A stretch of DNA of 64,000 nt from Dioscorea cayenensis subsp. rotundata (GCF_009730915.1 NC_052483.1:1612001-1676000), one strand, 5' to 3'; shown: positions 24,001 to 38,000, numbered from the stretch's first letter. Numbers and translations are program-made. The notes: generated by a model not told the origin, from the letters alone.

Positions 24001-26205
24001 TTATGAGAAGGCCGAAGGCGATGGATTGACAACTATGTGCCGGAGAGGGTGAGCAACATCACCACCGCCCGCATGCTTGACAAACTCGGCCGGGGTAAGG
24101 AAGCTGCCATGGCAAACACACACAATTCTCACTTCCTCCCCTTTCCGGTACTTGTAGAGAAATCCTTCCACTCTTCGGCCATTTGGCCCGTCTCCTCTGG
24201 TAGATACACATGGCATCTCTTCCATCATGCTCCTCTCCATCTCACTGACACCATTTGGCTGCGCATTCCTCCTTAGCAAGTCATCGCCTTCTTGGGCGTT
24301 CCTTAGATTCCTCTGGTTTAGACCTGAAGAACAATAGACAGCAATACAACAAATGAGTAGTTTACAATTGAATTGATGTGTAAGCATTCATGTTCATTGA
24401 AAAAAAACAGCTCCAAGCTCAAATTAGACAGTAAGAAGAATTGAAGTAAATATATTTTTCAAATTTGCATTGATCATATTAGGCAGTGATCTTGCTTTGA
24501 TGGGAAGAAAATAGTTCGAATATCATGCACATTTGTACATGCTACACATGCACACATTATCGAGGTAAGCAAATGAGAAATCATTTTGCTCAAAACAAGA
24601 TCAACTTATTTTGTTGACTCTAAGCTTGGTGAGGAGAGAAGCTTGAATGAATTTAACAAGAAGATTATAACACAAATCATTAATGGAGCAATTCAGTCCT
24701 AAATTTGCCATAACTGAACAATATCCTTTTGAGCTATCACTGTTCAACATTGTTCCAATCAGAGGAAAAAAAGTCATACATTGAGATTTTTTTCCTTTTA
24801 TCTCCACAACTGATACTTATTGCATTCAAAGTCAAAAGCATTTGCAACAAAGTCATCAATCAGCGGTCTTTCAAATATATATTTTGGCATCATAAAAGAA
24901 CTCAAAGATAGACATACCTAAGGGATGGGCATGACTGAAATGAAAATGTTGAGATGGATGTGACATGTGTTATTAGGATTGACTGATTAAAAAATCAATT
25001 TATTTGACATAAATTGAGAGTGCATCTATCACTGATAAGTTAAGGAGAGAATCGATCAAAATAGTATGAGCATGTCCTTAAAACACCCCAAATGTTTCCT
25101 TAAGAAAGGTAGAAGCTCTCCGAGTGAGAGTTCATGGTACAGAGTAGAAACTTTACATAATGATATAACAGAACCCAGAGCTTCGTTTATCAAATCTTTT
25201 TGGGCCCTTGATGGAGTAGATGGAGTAAAACAGAAGGGAAGGATTCATGTAGCTAACCTCAAATGACCAGGACTAATGGCTTGTAATTGTTATTATCGTT
25301 GTTACTGCCATAAAAGAACTCAAAGATAACACATTGCTTGCATAATACCAAATGACTAACTTCCATTCAATCACCAAAATTTAAAATCGCAACATTCATT
25401 AGCTGTTTCCCAGAAAAGGAAGCTAAGAACATTCAAGATAACACAAGTACAAATTACAAATTTACAAATCACATTGAATAAGAGTTGTACTATTCCTAAA
25501 TCTTTTCCTGTTTCTATTCACTTCCATTGTTTGTTTGCATCAAAATTCAATCAGATTCAATTTCAAATCATCAACCAAACAAAATCTAATTGCAAAAAAA
25601 AAACAGAAGACAATACCTTGCAATGTCCTGGCCTCAAAATCCGAGGCGCCGGAGGAACTACTTCCCTGAGAACCAATAGACCCTTGCGAGATCGGTCCGA
25701 AGAGTCTCGCCGGCACGACGCCATTCACAACCCCTCCGAGCTCGGCCTCCAACTTCTCCATATCCTCATCCAACCCCTCACCAGAACGGAGCCTTCCGGC
25801 CACCGCCACCGATCTCGAGCTCCTCCTTTCCAGCCTCTTCCTCTTCGCTTCCAACCTCTTCAGGCTCTGCATCTCCTTCCTCTTCCTCTGCTCCTCCTCC
25901 ACCTCCGTCGGCAACGAGCAAGCCCTCTCAATCGGCCGCGCAACCATGAACTCCTGCTCCCTCGGAAACATCGACACCGCCGCCACAGACGACGAACGGA
26001 CAAGCTTCTTCTCCTTCACCTCAACGCCGAGACACCCACCAAGAGAAAGCCCAAGGCTAAGCTCAATCTCATCGGACTCTCCACGGGCCGTCTCCGGCGG
26101 CTCTTCAAAGCACACACCGCTCCCAAACCGCTGCAAGAGATCTCTAGAATAGCCATGGCTTCTCGACAACACCCTCTCTATCTCCTCCACCGCCTCCGCC
26201 TCCAT
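24001..26205 (-). CDS. Ninja-family / ABI-five-binding protein (AFP)
   Basis: Two minus-strand exons, 25617-26205 and 24001-24323, join in frame into 303 aa. The ATG at 26,205 ([10 protein letters not shown]) is the only plausible start. The EAR repression motif IELSLGLS lies at about residues 47-54. A basic middle contains [21 protein letters not shown]. The C-terminal domain has [39 protein letters not shown] and [15 protein letters not shown]. AFPs bind the bZIP factor ABI5 and recruit TOPLESS-type corepressors through the EAR motif, damping ABA responses during germination; NINJA itself does the same for jasmonate. A 1.29-kb intron splits off the C-domain, the usual position in the family. 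ABRE-like motifs upstream fit ABA induction. Confidence 0.94.
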
Positions 26206-26720
26206 TGCTCCAAAAACACCACAAAGACTCGATTTTTAATCAAAAAGACTCAATCTTTTTCATAAATTATTCACAAAGATAAGATTTTTATCAAGAAACT
26301 TCCCCGGAATTGGACTGAAAAACGCGAAATAGAGAAACGAGGCCATGGAGAAGAGGAAGCTAACGGGTTATCGGGTTGAGCGGAGGATCCAAGAACCCGT
26401 TAAGAGATCGCCGGAGCAGCAGGGGAAGGGGAATCAGAAGGAAGACGGAGTTGGACGGAGAGGGAGATACGATTGTTGGGGGGAATGTGAAAAGACAATT
26501 ATACCCTTCAGTGTCTTCGCGCCACGTCTTATGTTCGCAATGGATGAAAGGCACGTGGCAGTATCAGCTAAGTGTAGCCAGCGCCGAGCCGATCTTAGAC
26601 CTCGTGATCGGTTTCGAGAACACGTGTCTTAATCTTGTGCGTTCGCCGGCCTCGTAACTCGATTTTGGAGCTTTGGATCTTGACACGTTTGTTTTGATTT
26701 GGTTTTTTCCATTTGCATCC
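26206..26720 (-). promoter_or_regulatory. AFP leader/promoter with ABRE and G-box motifs
   Basis: Upstream of AFP lie CCACGTCT (about 26,522), GCACGTGGCA (26,551-26,560, a full G-box/ABRE), ACACGTGTC (about 26,620-26,628) and ACACGTTT (about 26,693). Four ACGT cores in 180 bp are far above chance in this AT-rich window. ABI5-type bZIPs bind such sites, so AFP may be induced by the pathway it represses. The proximal part (26,206-26,500) is the probable leader and core promoter. Confidence 0.6.
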
Positions 26721-27429
26721 CTAAACTATTGGAATATCATCTTAATTTTTCTTTATCATATCGTATAAATTCTACATCTATAAACTTGGTATTTTTTTTA
26801 AAAAAAAATTTGAGCTCGGCTTCTTAGTTGCCATGTTCTCTCTTTTTTATTACTCGATTTGTTTCTTGGGTTGTTTATGTATTTATTATTAGAAGCACAT
26901 TACATTTTAAGATGGTTTTCTAACATGGTTTATTGTTTGGTTCTTCTGTTATATATTTGTTTTTGTTCCCCATATTTATACCTATTTTTTTAATAAAAGT
27001 TATAATTTATCTGTTTTTATAAAAAAATTTAAACTAAATTATCATCTTGTGCAAAAAAACTCTAAAATATAAAATTTGTGTTATTTAAAATTAAAGTATA
27101 ATTCTCTAAACAATCTTTTTATTTTTAAAATTTATTTTTTAATTCGTCTATTTTAAATTGTAATTTTTTTAATTTTTAATTTTAATTTAGTAGTTTCTTA
27201 AATTCTAAAACCTAACCTTAAATTCTTCAAAAAGAAAGAGGACTGACATACTTCAAAGTAGTAGAAGACTAGAAGGATTAGATTATAATTTAAAAGGTGA
27301 AATAAAAAAATAATAAGTTAAAAAATTAATGTACTATTTAGAAAATAACACCTAAAATTAATAGAATTTTCATGGAAATGGCAAATATAGAAAAGTAAAG
27401 GAAGGTGTTTGGGGGGAAAAACAAAAAGT
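26721..27429. other. AT-rich spacer, nothing recognised
   Basis: Roughly 700 bp of A/T-rich DNA with short homopolymers. No open frame, RNA or repeat of note. Confidence 0.6.
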
Positions 27430-28012
27430 AAAAATGAGATCGGCTTGGGGAGGGAAGCCGGCTAAGCCAGCCGATGGTGGCGGAGAAAGATTCCGACAAG
27501 GCGAATCGGCGAGGAATTGAGAGGAATCGGCGTGGCCCCAGGGCCGGACACGTACTCCACACTTTGCAACTTTGTGCTTTATTTTTGGGTTGGGGCCCAC
27601 GTGGCGCGGCTCCCCAGCTCGGCTTCTTTTTCGGAAACGCGAGAGAGAGGCCGGCCGAGATCTCGCCACGTGTAAGAACAAGATGCGCGGGAACACGTGT
27701 TGTCCGGCAAGTGTGGGTCCCACGACAGCTCAGCCGGTTGGCCAACTTGGCCCCCACCAGCTCGGGTGGGCTACGTGGCGGCTCCAAACGTAGCCCGTGT
27801 GTTGTGCTGACGTCATGCCCTGTTTGTTTTTGTCGTGTAGCGCGCATGGATTTTTGGCGAGGGTGGTGATAGTGGTGTTGGTGCGGGCGGGAATTAGGGA
27901 AGGTGGAGAGGATCTCGCGCGCGCGCGAGAGAGATGGCGCACGTCATCACTGTTCCACGTGGACCTTCTCGATAGCGACGTCTCACGTGTCCCGCGCGTG
28001 ATGATCTTGTAA
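27430..28012. promoter_or_regulatory. Isolated GC-rich island with about ten ACGT-core motifs
   Basis: Composition switches abruptly from AT-rich to GC-rich at about 27,430 and back at about 28,010. CACGTG or near-G-box sites lie at about 27,598, 27,667, 27,694, 27,773, 27,956 and 27,984. There are also TGACGTCA at 27,808-27,815, GACGTC at 27,977 and single ACGT cores near 27,549, 27,787 and 27,940. A CGCGCGCGCGAG run sits at about 27,915-27,928. Open frames exist on both strands simply because stops are rare at high GC; none looks like protein. It could be a distal enhancer, a promoter of an unannotated non-coding RNA, or a remnant first exon. It lies 0.7 kb beyond the AFP promoter and 2.8 kb upstream of the TCP gene. 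Confidence 0.5.
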
Positions 28013-29173
28013 GGGTGTACGCATGTTGCAATATAGATAGATACGAAAACAAGTTTAGTCTCACATCAGATCAGTGTGTGTGTGTGAGAAAATTTTTAAA
28101 TTTATATAAATATATATATTTATATGTTATTATATAAATCGAGTGATAGTTAAGTTTAGGTCCATATTAACTGTGGAGTGAATAATTTCTAGATTTACAA
28201 GATTAATTAAATAATTTGTTAAATTAATTATTTTTGTTATGATTAATTGAATCTCATATGTCAAGAAATTTAGTTATTTTATAAAATTTTATAAAATATT
28301 AGTTATATTTTTAAAATTATTTTTGATTTATATTTTCATAACGTTCTCTCATATTTAATTCCAACAAAAAAGTTGAATAGAGTGTTAAGAGCAATTTTTA
28401 AAAAAAATTAATAAATTTTTTTTAATGTTAGCCAATGACAGATAAAAAAAACATTGATATGTGACAGATAAAAATAAACGGTGAAGTAGGTTTTTTGAGA
28501 GACTAGACATTAGTGCTAAAATTAATTGTTCATGTATATATATTTCTAAAATATGTTTCATTATTATATTTTTTTCTATAATAACTATAAATTAGTCGGA
28601 AAAAATGTTGTTTTGCTAAATTAAGAGCTCTTAATATATCCTAGATTAGGCTTACTAATTAGCAATTAAAGAGAGAATAAAAAGTTAAAAACAATGAATA
28701 AATTAATACATGAAGAGAAGCTGCTAAAAGAGCACAGATAATATTTAAGGTGCAGTTTATTCTTGTAATTTTCTTTCTTTTATATTTCCTGGAAAAAATA
28801 TTAATTAATCAGCCACATTGTTTGACTATATATAGTATACCAATGCATGAAGAAAAACCAAGAAAGAAAGGACATATATAATAAGGAAGATACTTTTGAT
28901 TCTTTGTCTTTGTATTCCATGAAAGAAACTATTCATTGATCAACACCTTCCCCACTTTACACATGCATACAATAGTGTGCATGAGCCATGACCATGATAT
29001 GAATGACTTTACAAATGAAAAAGATGATACAACTATGAACATGCATGTCTCTCTTTCTCTAGTTATGAATGGAATAATAGTAACATTTTTCAAACCTACA
29101 CTTGATATATGTCTCTGTGTGTGTCTCTTTCTCTAGTTATGAATGGAATAATAGTAACATTTTTTTAAACCTA
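28013..29173. other. AT-rich spacer ending in a 74-bp tandem duplication
   Basis: Mostly A/T-rich without genes. Near the right end, CTCTTTCTCTAGTTATGAAT occurs at about 29,051 and again at 29,125, period 74 bp. The second copy is interrupted by the SINE-like insertion that follows. Confidence 0.55.
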
Positions 29174-29412
29174 GTCAAATGACCTTCGGGTCTATTGGTA
29201 CATGAGTTGCCGATAGAGCTCTCATCGAATGGTGAGAATTCGATTTTTGGCTGAAGGCACATTTTCTGGGAGTTGTGAATAGTAGTTGTGTCGAGTGGTT
29301 TCGGGCTATGTCGAGTGAGCCGCTGCCTCCACTTGTTCCACCGAGCGCATGCAGTGTCCCTCGGGGCTTTCTAGTGGGTTTGCCCCACTCCTCTTCCCAA
29401 AAAAAAAAAAAA
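29174..29412 (+). mobile_element. tRNA-derived SINE-like insertion with poly-A tail
   Basis: This GC-richer block starts near CAAATGACCTTCGGG and has an A-box-like TGGTACATGAG and a degenerate B-box around GAGAATTCGAT. It ends in 14 A residues (29,399-29,412). The flanks match: AACATTTTTTTAAACCTA on the left and AACATTTTTCAAACCTAC on the right look like a target-site duplication of about 16 bp. The uninterrupted neighbouring copy of the 74-bp duplication shows what the empty site was. Length, tail and duplication fit a SINE; the family is not known to me. Confidence 0.65.
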
Positions 29413-30613
29413 CATTTTTCAAACCTACACTTGATAAATGTGTGTGTGTGTTATATGGGTAGTATAGGGTGGAGTAAGACTACATATATAAAGAGTTAAA
29501 GACTATGAACTAACTTTGGGGACCAGTCTCTCTGTCATTGATATATCTAGGGTTTATATTCATATCAGAAACCCTAAAATAGCTAGAGAAGCATCAAGGA
29601 AATTAAGTGTAAGACACCTAGAGATTATAGACTGCAAAGCCACACCAAAGGACAGATATGAAGGAAATGAAAGCAACATTTGCTAGCTTTTGTTTTTATG
29701 AAGAGGGGAAAAAATAAAGTAGATGCCCACTTCTTCTTTGGCCAGTGAAGTTGCATGCTTTGGAAAGTACATGGTGTGATAAGAAACAAAAGAGACCATG
29801 GATGTATATATATACAAAGTAGAGAGGATCTTGCCTTCCTTTTCTTTACATATATATATATATATATATGAATGAATGAAACTTGATGAAGATAATGAGG
29901 TAGGCTATATATATATATATATATATATCTTGTTTGTATTCCTTTGTTTTGCATTGTTTTCACTGATTGCATGCATGCATGGTTCATGGACTTAGAAAAT
30001 AGGAAAAGAGAAATTTAAATATCATAAATTAAGTGTGTGTGTGTGTGTATATATATATACAAAGAGAGGGATGTACATATGTTCAAGAGAAACTTAGAAT
30101 GTGACAAAAAAATATGATAGTTATGAAGCATATATATGATCAGAAAAAGAAGGATAGATCTATGGATCATCAAAGATGTAAAGCTATGTGGTCCTCTCAT
30201 ATACAGTGATCATGGTGTCCCATAAAGCTTAGTTTGGTCCCTTAGATCCATTATAGCTTCTAGGTTTTCAACTAAAGGTTTATTATAGAATTTTTAAGGG
30301 TTTTAATCCATGAAATAACAAGAATTTTTGGTTGAATCTCTCTGTAACTAAGGTAAAAAGAAATGGTATGTAAATCTTATGGTCCCAAGCATATATTCAA
30401 CAGAAAAAACAGATTGCGACCTCACTCTTTTGGAAATCTTCTTTCTCTTTGTACGAAGATTTTTTGGTGTATGCATGCAAATCTAGCATCTTCTATTTCT
30501 TGAGAAAGTTAACATTCCAACGTTTGATAAACTCGAAGAAATTAAACTTCAAGAAGTTCATTCTTGTTCAAGAGCAATACTAGAAGAGTTTTGCGCGCAC
30601 CAGCTTCATTCAA
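29413..30613 (+). promoter_or_regulatory. Upstream region and leader of the TCP gene
   Basis: No coding exon is seen. (TA)n tracts lie near 29,850 and 29,907, and a (GT)n(TA)n tract near 30,033-30,058. The stretch 30,400-30,613 is pyrimidine-mixed and leads to a strong donor, so it contains the likely non-coding first exon. Site-specific regulatory motifs could not be assigned. Confidence 0.4.
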
Positions 30614-30811
30614 GTAAGTTCATCAAACATTCTACTTATCATCTTACAAAATATTTGTTTTTTATATATCATCATTCTTGCATGCATATTTATAATTATT
30701 GTTTCTTTGTTATCATCTTTGAAATCATTAGAGTTTATATATGATCTTGGTTGCATGTAAATCTGTTTTTTAAAGAAACATATTAATTCATAAGAGTAAT
30801 GGCATTGGCAG
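30614..30811 (+). other. Probable 5' UTR intron of the TCP gene
   Basis: A near-consensus donor (CAA|GTAAGT at 30,614) and an acceptor (TTGGCAG ending at 30,811) bracket 198 bp of T-rich DNA with branch-point-like sequence. Splicing would leave 14 nt of leader before the ATG. Confidence 0.55.
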
Positions 30812-30825
30812 CTTAATTACATAAG

Positions 30826-31398
30826 ATGAACAGAAATTCAGAAGAGGAGATAGTCCAAATTAGTAAAGAAGGAACAAGATCAAGATCAGAATGGTCGGTA
30901 AACTCGACGAACCCAAGAATAGTAAGAGTACCGCGATCGTTTGGCGGAAAAGATCGACATAGTAAAGTGAGCACTGTGAAAGGATTAAGAGATAGAAGAG
31001 TTAGATTGTCAGTGGCAACAGCTATACAAGTCTATAATCTTCAAGACAAGTTAGGATTCAATCAACCAAGCAAAGTTGTGGATTGGTTGATCAATGCTGC
31101 TCAACATGCCATTGATAAACTTCCTCCTCTCATTCAATTCTCAAATGATTCTTATGATCAAAATTTACCATCAATGTTGATGCCAAATATTGGTGGGATT
31201 GATGATGATCAGGAGGTGATTGGGAAGAACAGAGATTCATTGATGCATCAGAGTTGTTTTTCTGATCAAGAACATAATTATTGCTGTTTTCAGACTTTGG
31301 GTCCATGCATGTTTGGCACAAAACAATGTTACAATCAACTTCATATGCCAGTTTCATTTGCAGAAGATGCATCACTTGGGCAGTACATGCAACCATGA
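30826..31398 (+). CDS. CIN-type TCP transcription factor (TCP5/13/17-like), short
   Basis: One exon encodes 190 aa. The TCP domain spans about residues 29-89: a basic part with [20 protein letters not shown] and [20 protein letters not shown], then the helix-loop-helix with [18 protein letters not shown] and IDKLPPL. The short loop and VKGLRDRR pattern place it in class II (CIN type). No arginine-rich R domain and no miR319 target sequence are seen, which fits the TCP5/13/17 clade. These factors bind GGNCCC-type sites and limit leaf and petal cell proliferation. The protein is short for the clade (usually 240-360 aa). Its tail after the TCP domain is about 100 residues, Gln/Asp/Met/Cys-rich and poorly conserved. 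There is no sign of a missing 3' exon: a TGA follows MQP directly. Confidence 0.9.
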   Translation: MNRNSEEEIVQISKEGTRSRSEWSVNSTNPRIVRVPRSFGGKDRHSKVSTVKGLRDRRVRLSVATAIQVYNLQDKLGFNQPSKVVDWLINAAQHAIDKLPPLIQFSNDSYDQNLPSMLMPNIGGIDDDQEVIGKNRDSLMHQSCFSDQEHNYCCFQTLGPCMFGTKQCYNQLHMPVSFAEDASLGQYMQP

Positions 31399-32574
31399 AT
31401 CATTGATTAAAATGCTATATATATATATGTTTGATGTTGTGAATTGCTTGATTTCAGAAAAATATGTGTGTGAGTTAAAGTCAGAATGGTTTTCTATTAT
31501 CAGCAATGTTTGTTCTGTTAGTTTCTTGTTTGAGTAAAAGTGTGGTTTATCTAATTGTTATATTTAGTGCTAATTAAATTTATTGATGTTGGTTTGATAT
31601 TCTGCTATATTTTTTATGTGCATATATGTATGACTTTTAACTAAAAAGGGTTTTAAAAGTGTTCAGGAAGTGGGAAAGCAGACAAAAAATATTATTTGCA
31701 AAAAGTGAGAATTAGAAAGTGGTTATTTAAATAATATTATAAATGGGTTGCTTTTCCACTCAAAAAAAAGTGAACGGAAGTCAAAAATTATGATTATGAT
31801 TGTTATTATTATTAGTACTCTAGCCACCTAGTAGAGCATCTTTAGGTATTTGTATTTGATTACACAAAATTTAGTTATAATAATTAAAAAGATGCATGTT
31901 TGTTTAGTGTTTCTCAAGTGACTTCTTGCAAAAAAAACACTACAAACATGACATGCAAGAAACTACAAACAAATGACAAAAGAAAATAAAGCGCAAGTAC
32001 CACTTCCAAGGTTAAAAAAAAAATAACTCCAAGGTAAAAAAATAATAATAATATCACTTCAAACACTTTTACTGTTTATTTATCAGAAAAAAATATAATA
32101 TAAACTTCAAACACTTCCACTTTCTTATTTAGCAGATCAGAAAGTTCAGACGCTGCATAAAATTTTGAGCTTAAAAAAAACTTTAGAAATGGAAAAACAT
32201 AAATTTCAAAAAATAACTTTCTTCCTCCCATTTTAATATAAAAAAATATTAAAATAAATTTAATAATGAGTTTAGTTCAAAACAAACGTTAGAACCAAAA
32301 AAAATAAAAAAAAAAAAAAAAGAAAAAATCAGACTATTTTGCCCCCACTTCCGCTAAAATAAACGCCGAAAAAAATCCGAAAAACTAACAGTAAAACAGA
32401 TCTGCTTCAACATTTAACAAAGAGATTAAATAACAATCACAGGCTAAAAAATTTTGTGGGTATGTCCCCAGCGAAGAAGCAAGATTTATCAAACAAAGTC
32501 TTTGATAATGGTAGAAAAATTCGATGAAAAATTCGACAGAAAGGAACATTAGATAGAGGAAAAATGAGTGGCGA
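31399..32574. other. Spacer with TCP 3' UTR, a possible MITE and RPL13a 3' UTR
   Basis: 31,399-31,640 is the TCP 3' UTR. A block at 31,650-32,420 shares short words with the element-like block at 22,835-23,585. A purine run of A residues lies near 32,299-32,326. The last 120 bp should be the RPL13a 3' UTR. Confidence 0.45.
31650..32420. mobile_element. Possible MITE-like block related to that at 22.8-23.6 kb
   Basis: It begins with AAGTGTTCAGGAAGTGGGAAA and closes with TTTGCCCCCACTTCCGCT, then CTGCTTCAACATT. The other block similarly has TTTCCCCCACTTCTGTTTA followed by ACTTCAACATT. Inverted GAAGTGGG/CCCACTTC pairs occur in both. Ends and target duplications are not resolved. Confidence 0.3.
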
Positions 32575-34724
<2,150 letters not shown>

Positions 34725-35012
34725 CGTCGCCGCCGCTGAAACTAGGGTTAGGGTTTCGCGAGCTGGAGAAGTAGAAGCTTATAAAGCTACACGAGGATTT
34801 TTATGAAAACAACCTCAGAATTAAAAACTTTTTTTAAACAAATAAGTCCCTGGAGAGCCATCAGAGAGATGTCTACCTCTACAATTATAAATATTGGAAT
34901 AATAAGGGGTTAATTGAAAAAAACATGTGCTTTTGGATCTGGATCGTTGATCAAGATCGATGGCTTTTATAGAGATTAGGGTTCCAAAGATGAAGTTTTT
35001 GCAAGCTCGGCA
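34725..35012. promoter_or_regulatory. Bidirectional promoter between RPL13a and the coiled-coil gene
   Basis: Only 288 bp separate the two start codons. On the minus strand a TTTATAAGC TATA-like box lies at about 34,776-34,784, 50-60 bp from the RPL13a ATG. The telo-box-like AGGGTTAGGGTTTCG (plus reading) is at about 34,743-34,757. The plus-strand gene has a second AGGGTT near 34,978 but no clear TATA box. Confidence 0.65.
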
Positions 35013-38000
35013 ATGGCGGAGAGGGAGAAGGAGGAGAAGGAGAGAGGAGAGAGATGGAAGGCGGCGCTTGTGAATCTCACGGAGATGGGGTCTAATGTCG
35101 ACTCTTTGCAGCGCCTCCTAGTGAAAAAGGCGGTTTTTGTTGATGATGAGTCCTTCGCCAAGGCTTCCCTCATCTCGGAGCAATCGAAGACCATCAAGGT
35201 TTGATCTTGTTTTCCTATTGTGTTTATATATGCATGCTTTTGAGAATGATGTTGGTTGGTTAGTGTGAGATGGTAAAACGTTGTGAATTTGCTAGGTTTG
35301 GATGTGGAGAAATCTGGCTTTTTTATTCTGTTTTGATAATTTAATTGTTCTTTGTTTAGTGTTATCTGAGGTGATTTGAATAATTTGATAGTATCTTTAT
35401 TAATTTGAGATTTGTATTGATTGATAGAAATTGAAGAGAAATATTGGAAATTTTGGAAGGATAGCAATCTTCTTTCTTATTCCAAATATCGTTAGTTTTT
35501 TTTTTTTTCTCTAAAAAAGAATTGATTGGTTTCGATTTAGAACTATATTTCTGATTGTCACTGAAGAATTCTCTGGGATATGTGTGCTTGCTCTCAAATC
35601 CATGGTACTAATTTCTAATAATAGATGTCATGTGAGTTGTTGGATAAATTGGCCTCATATTCTTTTGTATGAATTGTAAATTGCTTGTTTTGTGTGATGT
35701 GAATATGAACAAATATTGCCAAGTTCATGGAAATTGAAGGTCTGATGGTTTGAGCAAGTTACAGCTTTCACTCTGTTAACTTGAATTGGATATATCTTGT
35801 CGAGTTGTTTATTAGGTGCCACCTTCAATCTATAGCTGAGTAATGGCTCCAACAGAGGGTTGGCATGAATTTCACATTAACATTGATCCTGCTTTCGAAA
35901 ATTTTACAATTATATTAATGATGCTCGCCTGATGATCAAGGAAAGTATCAATCGATTTCATCATTCTGTTGGTGGCAAGAGATTCACATGGGTTATAAAT
36001 GCATAAAAATTGACACATGATTATGGAATGATATTTGATGCATAATGCTGTCATGAGCTGAATATGAGGAAAGGAAATCTGTGAAGGCTTCATGAGTTGG
36101 AATGACTACCATGCCTAAGATTTATATAGGTAGTAGAAAATTAATAATCCTACATTCAAAATGGGAGAAGAACTAGTGTGTTAGCTGTGGAGAACAGTAG
36201 AACCAAATTTGTTAGATGTATTTTCAGGGCAAAACCATGTTGAGATATGATAAAAGGGATAACACACAGAATAGACCAGGTTATTACCCATATAGTAATA
36301 GAAAAATATAAATGGGTTTATTAGAAGTAAATATCACAACTAGTTTAACAAACAGTGGTAGTAGAACACTTTCTATGGCTGACCTGTGGAACGTTGTTGG
36401 AAATCTGTCATATTTTAGTAATATGGACTGGACAGAGGGAATTTTAAGCCTTCTCATGGTGCTTCACGCTGCAAAATTTATAGTAGTGGGCCTAGTGGCC
36501 TCTGAAGTCAGGGCCATTATTCCTTTTGTCCCCCTCAAGGCGACTTTGCATATGAGACATGGGCCTGTTCGGGTAGACTATCTAATTCTAATTATCCGGA
36601 AAGAATGAGTTGAACCCCCTAATTGTTTCTGTGAGACCAACATATTTCCCTGGAGAACCCAAAAATACTTCCCCCGCGAAGTAAGTGCCCAATAAACATT
36701 TTATTTTTCAATACTTATTGGGCTCAAACTTAAGGGCAATTAGTGGCTTTAACCTAAGTTTATATTTAACAAGGATAATTTTTTTAAAATCATTTTATTA
36801 GATTCATGTATCCCTGCCATGTGCTTGGTCCTACAAATGCTTCAGGACCGTCAAAGTTGAATGCAGCAGTGAAAGAATGTGATATTTGGACTTCTGAATT
36901 GCGCTTCCTGTATTGCTTGGAGTAAGATCCAATTTTCAATTCTATTAAGTCAAGCACTATTTTGTTGCCAGGCCAATTTGATGTTTGATTTGTTATGCTT
37001 AAAATTCTCCAGATGTTTGAAACCAAGCCCCGTTTGACTATTTCTCTTGATTTCAGAAGTTAATAGTTGTTGTCAGTCAGCAGATCAGGTGAATACAATA
37101 ATTTCTATTGCAGCAATAACTTTCTTAGATTCCTTGCTCATGCATCCTGGCATGGCCTTGTTGAATGAGCATGATGATTTTCTATCCACTGACTGTACAG
37201 TAGGGGCCATGGTCAGCCAAAGTTGGGCATGCATGACTTCTTTTGATGTTTTGTGGTGTTATTCAAGAAGTGCCAGATGTCTGGGAAGAATGTCGTTGAA
37301 TTTTGCTTTACATTTTTTATTGCATTTTTATAATTAGGTTTTCTTATGGATGTTGAACAAGTGTTGGATTCTTTGGTTTAAGATTTGCTGGTTGTCAATT
37401 GGCTTTTTGGTATGCCATTGAGATATATGAATAATTCAAGTATCAGACACAAATTCTAACTTCATTGTTCACTCTCTACACTAGATTTATATATGTAGAA
37501 TTGGCAGAACTAATTTAATCGCTGCCATTTAACCAGGATTTAGCCCAATGCACATTGCAAAAATTATTTCCAAACAATTCATAGTCGATTTCTTATCATG
37601 CGGCATATTATACTGTTCTATGTACTATATCTGACAAGCATTTTCCTCTTCAGTCACTTGAACAGAGGGTAGAGACCTTGGAACGAGAACTTGATGCTGC
37701 AATTGCAGCTGCAGCACGTGCACGTTCTGAGAAACGACAGGCTGAGGCAGCACAAAGATCTGCAGAATTGCGGGCACAAGATATTACCAGAGAACTTGAG
37801 AACACTACAAGTATGTCTTTGGATGTAACCCGTCAAATTTATTTTAAATTTTTTCGTTGTCACTATAATTGCATGTTGGAAGACAGGAAAAATGTTAGAA
37901 ATAATTAAAAACGGTGATGGCCCACAACAATATAGTCTACGAAAAAAGAAACATATTGGTTGTTTGAAGAGTAATTTTTGAAGTTCTGCATTTCTTGCTT

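Noticed and set aside
25474-26265. 263-codon plus-strand open frame opposite AFP exon 1
   Set aside because: It is the antisense shadow of a GC-rich coding exon; the minus strand has the EAR motif and closes with the second exon.
27338-27869. Open frames of 117-169 codons on both strands of the GC-rich island
   Set aside because: Stops are rare at this GC content. The peptides are Arg/Ser/Pro-rich without conserved blocks, and both strands look equally open.
36312-36608. Open frame inside intron 1 of the coiled-coil gene
   Set aside because: No domain, no splice partners, and no similarity I can recognise.
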